Part shown: positions 38,201-39,538 of the stretch, one piece after another
How positions within the stretch are numbered: position 1 is the stretch's first letter
Layout: each line of letters opens with the position of its first letter
NCBI RefSeq assembly: GCF_003003845.1
Contig: NZ_PVWO01000003.1
Location: 1-39,538 of the forward strand
Direction: 5' to 3'
DNA: 39,538 nucleotides
From: Chamaesiphon polymorphus CCALA 037
GTDB lineage: Bacteria > Cyanobacteriota > Cyanobacteriia > Cyanobacteriales > Chamaesiphonaceae
The notes under the pieces: model-generated
Told to the model about the DNA's origin: nothing
The model's input: only the letters and a program-made list of their open reading frames with translations
The model's database searches: none
Made by a program: the position numbers and the translations under genes

Positions 38201-39538
38201 TCTCGGTCAAATCGATCGCTCTTTTAATGTTGAAGGTGAATTCCAACTGGCAGATGAGTCGGCGGGAGCAACGCAAAACCTCGAAGGGCAGCGACATCAC
38301 ACGATCGATATCAATGCCACGATCGTTGATGGTCAGTTGCAAGTGGATTGGAGTTACAGTACTAACTTGCACCAGCATTCGACGATCGAGTCTTTAGCCC
38401 AGCAATATCTGGCTAACTTAACCTCGCTGGTGGAGCATTGTCTGGAGCCAAACGCTGGCGGTTATACTCCTTCAGATTTCCCGCTGGCGCGACTGACTCA
38501 ATCGACTCTCGATCGGATTGTGGGTGAAGATTGGCGCGAAGTAATCGATATCTATCCGCTCTCGCCGATGCAGCAGGGGATGCTGTTCCACAGTCTTTAT
38601 GCTCCCGATTCGGGGGTCTACATGGAGGTGTTCCACTGTACGTTGCAGGGTCATCTCGATCTCCCCACTTTTTGTCAAGCTTGGCAACGGGTTATCGATC
38701 GCTATGATGTGTTCCGGACTGGTTTTATTTGGACTGATGTCGCGGAGCCGCTCCAATATGTCCGCAAACATGTATCCTTGCCATTTACTTACTACGATTG
38801 GCAAGAACTAGATCCCCAGCAACAACAGCACCAAATTAGCGACCTGCTAGCATCCGAACAACAGGGCTTCGATCTGACTCAGCCACCGTTGATGCGCCTC
38901 ACGCTGGTTCGACTTACGCCCGATCGATATGAATTAATTTGGACGCATCATCACCTCTTGCTAGATGGCTGGTCGCTCCCACTGGTGTTTAAGGAAGTAT
39001 TTGCCGATGTCACAGATACCGTTGTGCCGACGACCCCTTATCGTAACTACATTGCGTGGTTGCAAGCGCAAGATTTAGCCTCAGCTAAATCATTTTGGCA
39101 AGCACAACTCCAAGGCATCACCGCCCCGACACCCTTGCTGGCACTACCCATGCAGTCAGCGGCTGATGGCTACCAGACCTTGGAACGTCGTCTAGCACCA
39201 GCACATACGGCGATCGTGCAAGAGTTTGCACGGCAGCACCATTTGACCATCAATAATCTGATTCAAGGCGTTTGGGCATTGCTCTTGAGTCGTTATAGCG
39301 GCGAACGCGATGTGGTATTTGGGGTCACTGTTTCCGGTCGCCCCCCAGCTTTACCAGGTGTAGAAGAGATTGTCGGCTTGTTCATCAATACCTTGCCGAT
39401 GCGCGTTACCGTCGCCGACGACTTAGCAGTTGTGCCGTGGTTGCAAACCCTCCAAGCCCAGCAGCAGGAGATCGATCGGTATTCTTATACCCCACTGATT
39501 GAGATTCAAGGCTGGAGTGATGTGCCCCGCAGTGAAAA
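20139..39538 (+). CDS. NRPS-C (3' truncated by window): nonribosomal peptide synthetase with four C-A-T-E modules and a fifth C
   Basis: The frame starting at ATG 20139 has no stop before the window ends (6466 complete codons). The start fits because about 42 residues, including a basic helical stretch LSPEKQQLLLRRLKSK, precede the first C-domain motif (YPLSFAQQRLWFL). The first C domain is LCL type, matching the E-less last module of NRPS-B. Modules are C-A-T-E at ~20262-24755, ~24815-29330, ~29390-33895 and ~33965-38470, then a fifth C from ~38540. All C domains show HHxxxDG. Carrier serines are at 23274, 27846, 32427 and 37002, all in GGDS. Four E domains carry HHLxVDxVSW. Pocket codes suggest Val, two unusual acidic-pocket (basic amino acid?) domains and a canonical Thr, all epimerised. 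Module 4 has base and codon use unlike the rest. Termination must lie downstream. Confidence 0.97.
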   Translation, partial: MSDLLQQLAKLSPEKQQLLLRRLKSKQSGSQLQPIPQLESQADYPLSFAQQRLWFLQQLDPHSTNYHIPGGLRLHGELDVAALQQSLQAIVDRHGSLRANFGATAEGEARQSIGISAPPMLQPIDLRDVAADDRSTAVQRLTAAINDTPFDLTTDPLLRMQLVQVDTNEYLLLFCMHHIVSDGWSMGILTQELAALYTAAIEQQPPALPELTIQYTDFAHWQRQLLTGEFRERQMQYWQQQLSGLPPQLELPTDRPRPTVQTFAGEQVVFFGDRSLDESLTKLSQEAGTTLFMTLLAAFQLLLYRYTNQTDIAVGSPIANRNRPEIENLIGFFVNTLVMRTDLSGQPTFRELLRRVQSVALGAYEHQDMPFELVVEAVQPERDLSYSPLFQVMFVLQNAPAEELQLPNLSLSPIHSVNNTAKFDLTLSIDRGETGFSCAWEYNTDLFDRATIDRMNEHFHRLLVAIVDNPDCAIEQLQFMPPAELDRLAQLSQSDLPQSGNELCLHTLFDRQVSLNPERIAVVCGTESLSYADLNHRANRLAHYLQSLGVGAETLVGIYMERSIDLIVSTLAIIKAGGAYVPLDPTTPVARLSLMLDDTQLPILLTQADLLGQLPPTTATTICVDRQQQLWASGSDSNPTPAITPTNLAYIIYTSGSTGIPKGVMIPHQGITRLVLDTNYVSLNASDRIAQAANTAFDAATFEIWGALLNGAQLVVIPRSVLLAPTELATMLKEQEITTLFLTPALFNQVASLVPTAFSHLRYLIMGGEALDPHWVRVVQAAGAPEHLLNGYGPTESTTFATYYEVAQLDPAATNIPIGRPLAQTQVYILDPYLHQVPVGIAGELHIGGNGLARGYWQRPELTAEKFIPHPWGESGDRLYKTGDLVRYLPSGEIEYLGRIDQQVKVRGFRIELGEIEAVLTQHPDLLQASVQAHSNQSGQKQLVAYVAAPAGIEPSSSQLRQFLATRLPDYMVPAVFIVLSELPLTPNGKVDKRALPEPDWNSIVTASYVAPQTEVERQLAQIWAEVLGLSQVGMTDNFFAIGGDSILSLQIVARSNQAGIKISPKQLFAHQSIGELARVAGTGVTIVATQGLVTGAVPLSPIQQWFFEEDLPDPHHFNQAVLLKVPADLSSDLFQQVLEAIVSHHDALRLQFTRDRDGTWQQTNAALETLPQLQIVDLSELTGVAQIDKLTEVCSQQQASLDLAAGCLLRAALVRMGAGQPQRLLLAIHHLAVDGVSWRILLADLQTAYHQLSQGEAIALPAKTTAWQQWVQKLATATADFYPELAYWQAIGDRQFEPLPQDYPGDNTVAATATVSVSLSATATQNLLQRVPTVYRTQINDLLLAALAQTIGAWTKESAVRLDLEGHGREELFEDVDISRTVGWFTTLFPLCLELPSTDRPDLLIKTIKEQLRAIPHKGLGYGVLRYLERSPSLQAQAAAAIGFNYLGQFDRAIEVESDFQLAQESAGADLSPQGHRQHSIEIGALIANDRLQFNWSYSQDRYDRQTIEQLADNLIDRLAALIDHCLEPTAGGYTPSDFPLARLSQGDLDRLIGDRWQQVADLYPLSPMQQGLLFHSLYAPETGVYMVQVQCTLQGHLNCEIFSRAWQQVVDRYEIFRTGFIGAELATPLQCVFDRVPLVVDRHDWQQRDWETQQVELDRLVQQQRQQSFDLAQPPLMRLQLVQLNVDTYELIWTHHHLLLDGWSLPLVLKEVFAAYHTYELGQIPTIVPTTPYRSYIAWLQAQDLTAAKQFWQAQLEGITAPTPLFEPIDRSALGEGYQLARLQLSVDETTAIQQFIRQHQLTANNLVQGAWALLLSRYSGNADVVFGATVSGRPATLPGVEEIVGLFINTLPVRVSLPTDTTLLPWLRALQQQQQEIDRYAYTPLAEVQGWSEVPRGVQLFDSIVVFENYPVGDAVQGQPEASELQISNVRCLEQTNYPLNLIAIPGDALILDINYDRSRFTAATIDRMLGHLQHLLLTMLQAGDCPLQDLDPIDARERQQLLALAIAPTIAYPLEQSFDRLFVQQVQQQPQAIALICDDRQLTYAALEEQVERLAGHLYQSGVRAHTVVGLCVNRSIEMAIGLLAIWRSGGVYLPLDPEYPLARLQFMVNDAGVSVLVGHRDCLTAELTSDLPCLYLEELLTTPLAVEVALPQIATTDPAYLLYTSGSTGQPKGVSVDRQTLLAHCCGMAEYYQLQPHDRVLQFASLNFDPSLEQLLPALIAGAGVVLRGGSVWSAAELLAQLQDHSVTVANLPTAYWRQVTTAWQHLGVSLPSQLRLTIVGGEALLVSDLAPWQSLQHPAAPAPTLINAYGPTEATITALTFVVPDDFAGDRLPIGRPLPNRRAYILDPIGRICPTGVPGELHLGGAGLARGYYRQSALTAEKFVSDPFQDGSPARMYRTGDLARYLPNGDIEYLGRLDRQVKIRGFRVELAEIATVLSRHPAIQDTTVQVYTPASGQQRLVVYYASYPTAISVSEAELQQFLATSLPEYMVPSLFVRLDRLPLTPSGKIDRQALPDPLLMSEATAAIVLPTTPTEIALAEIWQEVLGLPQVSANDNFFAIGGDSILSLQIIARANQAGMKLTLKELFAHPSIGDLATVVSFGAAVPAEQGIVTGAVPLTPIQAWFFAQPLPDRHHYNQTLLLVVPADLSATLLQQVLTEIVRHHDALRLQFIATDRGWEQQHAPLSDLPQLQIVDLSELTGVAQTDRLTEICSQHQASLDLAAGCLLHATLFEMGAGQPQRLLLAIHHLAVDGVSWRILLADLQTAYQQLSQGEAIALPAKTTSWQQWAQQLTAGASDFMAELDYWQAQAQQQSTLLPSDRTGENSVSSTETVSMSLSAEMTQDLLQRVPAIYRTQIDDLLLAALTQTIGAWAGTATVQIDLEGHGREELFTDVNISRTVGWFTTMFPIYLTLPANHRPASILKSIKEQLRQVPHKGIGYGLLRYICQELREIERDAAPISFNYLGQFDRTLEDESDFQLAEESAGAERSDRGERQHDLDVSGLIAGGRLQMSWSYSHNRYDRQTIVELAQSYMDNLTAFIAHCLEPNAGGYTPSDFPLVNLTQTELDLVVGDKWRQVADIYPLSPMQQGMLFHTLYAPDGGMYVELVQCTLQGNLDRTIFAQAWQQAIDRYDIFRTGFLWAELSTPLQVVYDRATVPFVFADWQGQDPQHQQQQLAALIDREHRGFDLHQPPLMRLHLIQLSADTYEFIWSSHHLLLDGWSLPLVFEEVFASYHACEQGQPIQPISAPSYRSYIAWIQAQDMAAAKVFWQQQLQGIAAPTPLIAPVDRSTLTSGMAAAKQHLSADTTTLLQTFVRQHRLTLSNLIQGTWALLLSRYSGTPDVVFGVTVSGRPATLPNVEKIVGLFINTLPMRATIPSETAADETIASWLQTLQTQQQEIDRYAYTALVEIQGWSDVPRGVALFDSIVVFENYPIGANDREQPDSNDLQITNVRSIEQTNYPLTLTAIPGAELALEISYNCERFSPDTIERMLTHFQQLLLAMVADIHCPLAQLPLLSPAEQQQLLAHAIAPTIDYPVAASISTLISQQAARTPQAIALICDERQLSYADLERQVQTLAWQLSHLGVKPHAVVGLCANRSIELVIGLLAILQAGGVYLPLDPQNPLERLQSLCTDAGAIALVGHRDCLMPELVVDLPCLYLDEPLDPHTAIVALDSLPQTAPTDPAYLLYTSGSTGKPKGVLVDHQALVAHCLGIRDRYQLVASDRVLLFAAFTFDPALEQLLPALITGCQTIVRGDRLWSAVELWNQIDRHGITIADLPTAYWRQLVPAWLQSDRALPAQLRLTIVGGEALLPADLPAWQALQTASDRSLPLINAYGPTETTITALTYTVPANFEGERLPIGSPLPNRRAYILDPSGQLCPIGVLGELCLGGASLAVGYYRQPTLTSAQFVPDPFDPEPGARMYRTGDLARYLPDGQIEYWGRIDRQVKIRGFRVELAEIESLLSEHPALQAVVLDTYYPTPGQQRLVAYYVCRSTDLVTTAELQQFLAAKLPAYMVPSAFMAIDRLPLTPSGKIDRQALPIPSALPDERREFVAPTTPTEIALAQIWAAVLGLPQVGIHDNFFAIGGDSILSLQIIARANQAGINLTFKQLFAHPSIGELAQVAGMGQMVRAEQGLVIGAVPLTPIQQWFFAQEFLAPHHYNQAVLLTVPADLATDLLQQALIHIVSHHDALRLQFTTDDRGWHQYNAPLSDLPQLQIVDLSDFSEEDRAAQLTELCSQQQASLDLGSGCLLQATLFQMGADRPQRLAIVAHHLVVDGVSWRILLDDIQTAYQQLSQNTAISLPAKTTSWQQWAQQLTAAADDFIDELAYWQTQAQTDESLPTDYPGENTAISTETVSVGLTLEATQDLLRRVPAAYQTQINDVLLAALAQTIAEWTEQSKIHFDLEGHGREELFTDVDISRTVGWFTTMFPVCLHLPDFREPGLLLKTVKEQLRSIPQKGIGYGLLHYVRQELQLGDRAAAQISFNYLGQFDRVLDGESEFQLASESVGWTQDSREQRQHLLDINALVSSGQLQVDWSYSHNLFDRQTIERLAQGFVRNLQALIDHCLEPAAGGYTPSDFPLTTLSQVELDRLVGDNWRQIADIYPLSPMQQGMLFHTVYAPESGMYVELVNCTLQGDLNPTIFQQAWQQAIDRYDIFRTGFSWGDLPEPLQILYREVDLPFARQDWQQDTRSQQLQKLSALIDRERQQGFALDAPPLMRLHLIQLTADTYEFVWSSHHLLLDGWSLPLVFKEVFKAYHAYEQGLAGQLTPATPYRNYIAWLQSQNVEAAITYWQQQLQGIVSPTPLIAPIDRSTLVDGHSTFKLQLPQGTTKILQEFARQHQLTLSNLVQGAWALLLSRYSGDRDVVFGVTVSGRPPTLLGVEEMVGLFINTIPCRVSIADRQEVLPWLQAIQAQQVASEQYAYTPLVKIQAASNLPQNAPLFESIVVFENYPVSTTASGNGDGVEIVAIESLEQTNYPLTLVAVLESELLLKMSYDTSRFSVHTVERMLEHCQQLLSGIVTQPEIPIAQLPLLTPAELHQRDNWQQPQTYPSTECLHQHFERIAATTPERIAISCGEDRWTYAQLNDRANQLAHHLRSIGVTTETLVGLCVERSLHTILGILAIIKAGGAYVPLDPDYPTERLTFIVEDAHLNIILTAASSRERCPQPHEQLICLDRDWETISSQPTTNPPSQTTPEHLAYIIYTSGSTGVPKGVLITHHNVLRLFASTQDYYQFTNSDVWTMFHSYAFDFSVWEIWGALLYGGRLVIVPFWISRSPEDFAHLLRQEGVTVLNQTPSAFVRLIQSPALSDETTSPPALRWVIFGGEALDLASLQPWFERTTSDSIPQSAQLVNMYGITETTVHVTYRLITQADVNAGRGSIIGRPIGDLRLYILDAGLQHLPIGVAGEIYVGGDGLARGYLHRDELTAERFIADPFIPGAQLYKTGDLAKYLPTGELEYLGRSDHQVKIRGFRIELGEIETILSQHPDLVQTVVLAISNASGQQQLVAYCVTAPDIERQPSTTELRTFLGSQLPDYMIPAAFVMMAQFPLTTNGKLDRKALPAPDLSAELATSYVAPQTELERQLAAIWADVLGLERVGREDNFFAIGGDSILSLQIIARANQAGIQLTPKQLFTYQSISTLAQVAGTGTAITAEQGIVTGNVPLTPIQQWFLAQELPHPEHFNLSMLLMVPQELDAGYLQQVLTALVSHHDALRLAVTPSQEQGWQQYQAGMGELPQLSVVDLGQLSVQEQTERLTELCSQQQASLDLGVGCLLSATLFGMGEGQPQRLLLVVHHLAVDAVSWRILLDDLQLAYEQVSSGTPIRLPAKTTSWRQWSQQLAGADFGGELAYWQGQAAQQGASLPQDLHGENTVGSMATVSVSLDATVTEELLRRVPAAYRTQINDLLLAAVAQTIGNWTGEQRVVVDLEGHGREELFEDVDISRTVGWFTTLFPVCLQLPDEDCPRTLIQTVKEQLRQIPQKGIGYGILRYLAADELLSSHHPAPIVFNYLGQIDRSFNVEGEFQLADESAGATQNLEGQRHHTIDINATIVDGQLQVDWSYSTNLHQHSTIESLAQQYLANLTSLVEHCLEPNAGGYTPSDFPLARLTQSTLDRIVGEDWREVIDIYPLSPMQQGMLFHSLYAPDSGVYMEVFHCTLQGHLDLPTFCQAWQRVIDRYDVFRTGFIWTDVAEPLQYVRKHVSLPFTYYDWQELDPQQQQHQISDLLASEQQGFDLTQPPLMRLTLVRLTPDRYELIWTHHHLLLDGWSLPLVFKEVFADVTDTVVPTTPYRNYIAWLQAQDLASAKSFWQAQLQGITAPTPLLALPMQSAADGYQTLERRLAPAHTAIVQEFARQHHLTINNLIQGVWALLLSRYSGERDVVFGVTVSGRPPALPGVEEIVGLFINTLPMRVTVADDLAVVPWLQTLQAQQQEIDRYSYTPLIEIQGWSDVPRSE
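21645..23130 (+). other. Adenylation domain, NRPS-C module 1: pocket DAFFIGGTFK, probably valine; looks chimeric
   Basis: Read from FDAATFEIW (Asp codon 22230), TLFLTPALF, YLIMGGEAL and NGYGPTESTTF: D-A-F-F-I-G-G-T-F plus Lys, a Val-type code identical to NRPS-B module 4. Most of the domain instead follows NRPS-B module 1, aligning without gaps at offset 15,649 nt. Only ~22420-22560 follows NRPS-B module 4 (offset 3,400 nt). With the E domain the product residue should be D-Val. Confidence 0.75.
22420..22560 (+). repeat. Putative recombined specificity segment shared with ~19020-19160
   Basis: The encoded residues from LRYLIMGGEAL through GYGPTESTTFATYYEV match NRPS-B module 4 with essentially one change (Glu for Gln). 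NRPS-B module 1, the nearest relative of the flanks, has different residues here (CLLMGGEAI, HVYGPTESTTFTSW). The segment carries pocket positions 299, 301, 322, 330 and 331. Confidence 0.75.
24815..29330 (+). other. NRPS-C module 2: C(D-accepting)-A-T-E
   Basis: C begins ADLYPLSPMQQGLLFHSLY with HHLLLDG at 25230-25250. T serine is at 27846-27848 (GGDS). E has HHLAVDGVSW at 28395-28424, EGHGREELF and TVGWFTTMFP. The motif spacing to module 3 is near constant (4566 nt for C, 4581 nt for T and E), and both contain the same odd A lineage, suggesting tandem duplication. Confidence 0.93.
26190..27710 (+). other. Adenylation domain, NRPS-C module 2: pocket DPENIGAITK, unusual; basic amino acid suspected
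   Basis: Read from FDPSLEQLL (Asp codon 26778), VANLPTAYW, LTIVGGEAL and NAYGPTEATIT: D-P-E-N-I-G-A-I-T plus Lys. Trp/Phe at position 239 is replaced by Glu, which would suit a positively charged side chain (Lys, Orn, Dab or Arg). The domain also differs from its neighbours in core motifs: LAIWRSGGVYLPLDP, GFRVELAEI and SGKIDRQALP instead of NGKVDKRALP. Catalytic motifs YTSGSTGQPKGVS and GDLARYL are intact. The exact substrate is not recognised. Confidence 0.65.
29390..33895 (+). other. NRPS-C module 3: C(D-accepting)-A-T-E
   Basis: C begins ADIYPLSPMQQGMLFHTLY with HHLLLDG at 29796-29816. T serine is at 32427-32429 (GGDS). E has HHLVVDGVSW at 32976-33005, EGHGREELF and TVGWFTTMFP. The module follows an E domain and is followed by another D-accepting C, so its residue should be D. 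Confidence 0.93.
30775..32290 (+). other. Adenylation domain, NRPS-C module 3: pocket DPEDIGAITK, unusual; basic amino acid suspected
   Basis: Read from FDPALEQLL (Asp codon 31362), IADLPTAYW, LTIVGGEAL and NAYGPTETTIT: D-P-E-D-I-G-A-I-T plus Lys. It differs from module 2 only by Asp for Asn at position 278, putting two acids (Glu 239, Asp 278) in the pocket, which argues for a cationic substrate such as Lys, Orn, Dab or Arg. It shares the module 2 lineage traits (GFRVELAEI, SGKIDRQALP). A variant IEYWGRIDRQ replaces the usual Leu before GR. Confidence 0.65.
35260..38205 (+). other. Compositional island in NRPS-C module 4 (A-T-E), nearly free of CGATCG
   Basis: CGATCG occurs roughly once per 100 nt elsewhere, but between ~35706 and ~38210 I find only one (~36839). 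The A-domain part favours C-ending codons, and the E-domain part (~37150-38150) favours G-ending ones (TTG, GTG, GCG, CAG). Both differ from the surrounding sequence. The left edge falls in the C-A linker. This suggests acquisition from other donors or different mutational histories. Confidence 0.7.
35325..36870 (+). other. Adenylation domain, NRPS-C module 4: pocket DFWNIGMVHK, threonine
   Basis: Read from FDFSVWEIW (Asp codon 35919), VLNQTPSAF, WVIFGGEAL and NMYGITETTVH: D-F-W-N-I-G-M-V-H plus Lys, the canonical Thr code. Epimerisation at the alpha carbon by the following E would give D-allo-Thr. Its hydroxyl could be a nucleophile for later ring closure, but nothing in the window shows that. 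The codons are strikingly C-ending (CTC, ATC, ACC, CCC) compared with neighbours, and CGATCG is absent from ~35706 to 36838. Confidence 0.92.
38528..38698 (+). repeat. Near-identical repeat of 1-171 (E-C linker and C-domain start)
   Basis: This is the second copy of the repeat, at the start of the fifth C domain of NRPS-C. Downstream of it the two C domains diverge to ordinary paralogue similarity, so the shared tract is local. Confidence 0.85.
38540..39538 (+). other. NRPS-C module 5: condensation domain (D-accepting), cut by window end
   Basis: It begins IDIYPLSPMQQGMLFHSLY directly after the module 4 E domain and has HHLLLDG at 38949-38969. The stretch after the active site is about six residues shorter than in the other C domains (VFKEVFADVTDTVVPTTPY). 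The window ends just after GWSDVPRSE, so the remainder of C and its A domain are unseen. Confidence 0.93.

Larger units (their letters stand above)
33965..38470 (+). other. NRPS-C module 4: C(D-accepting)-A-T-E
   Basis: C begins ADIYPLSPMQQGMLFHTVY with HHLLLDG at 34377-34397. T serine is at 37002-37004 (GGDS). E has HHLAVDAVSW at 37554-37583 (Ala where the others have Gly), EGHGREELF and TVGWFTTLFP. From about 35260 the base and codon use changes markedly through A, T and most of E. Confidence 0.93.

Noticed and set aside
35487-38804. Several minus-strand and alternate-frame ORFs of 60-170 codons across the window
   Set aside because: All lie within the continuous NRPS frames, show no recognisable domains or ribosome sites, and recur at matching places in paralogous modules as expected for frame shadows.
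1-39538. CRISPR-like or direct-repeat array from recurring cgatcgatcg strings
   Set aside because: The strings are short, irregularly spaced and always within NRPS codons; they are genomic palindrome bias, not an array.

Overview
This window lies entirely inside a giant nonribosomal peptide synthetase (NRPS) locus, most likely cyanobacterial. The sequence is saturated with CGATCG and contains many HIP1 palindromes (GCGATCGC, for example at 1409, 2621, 3404, 8075 and 8945), a hallmark of cyanobacterial chromosomes. Spacers are very short and AT-rich without strong Shine-Dalgarno sequences, and the protein motifs have the usual cyanobacterial NRPS style. The genus cannot be read from the sequence.

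Layout, all on the + strand: (1) NRPS-A, 2-4525, the 3' end of a gene whose start lies upstream: C-A-T-E. (2) NRPS-B, 4586-20104, complete, 5172 aa, four modules: C-A-T / C-A-T-E / C-A-T-E / C-A-T. (3) NRPS-C, 20139-39538, complete start but running off the window with no stop (at least 6466 aa): four C-A-T-E modules and most of a fifth C domain. Nothing else is encoded. Gaps are 60 and 34 nt, so the genes are probably one operon. No thioesterase, reductase, methyltransferase, oxidase, PKS, transporter or regulator lies in the window, so chain start and chain release are outside it.

The totals are 10 C, 9 A, 9 T and 7 E domains. C-domain type agrees with the upstream domain at every junction: D-accepting style after E, and LCL style after a plain T. 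Reading the GrsA-type specificity pocket by eye gives this partial product, assuming collinear A to B to C order: ...-D-(Leu-like; DAWLVGAVVK)-L-(Ile/Val; DAFFLGVTFK)-D-Leu (DAWFLGNVVK)-D-X (DIAQVTLIWK, unassigned)-L-Val (DAFFIGGTFK)-D-Val (DAFFIGGTFK)-D-basic? (DPENIGAITK)-D-basic? (DPEDIGAITK)-D-allo-Thr (DFWNIGMVHK)-... Seven of nine residues should be D, with four D-residues in a row at the 3' end. I do not recognise a known compound with this order.

The most interesting layer is evolutionary. The locus looks assembled by module duplication and sub-domain exchange. The first A domain of NRPS-C appears to be a chimera whose specificity segment matches another A domain of NRPS-B. NRPS-C module 1 looks like a copy of NRPS-B module 2 with a different A domain. 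NRPS-C modules 2 and 3 look like a tandem duplication carrying an unusual A-domain lineage with an acidic pocket. The Thr module lies in a roughly 2.9 kb compositional island almost free of CGATCG.
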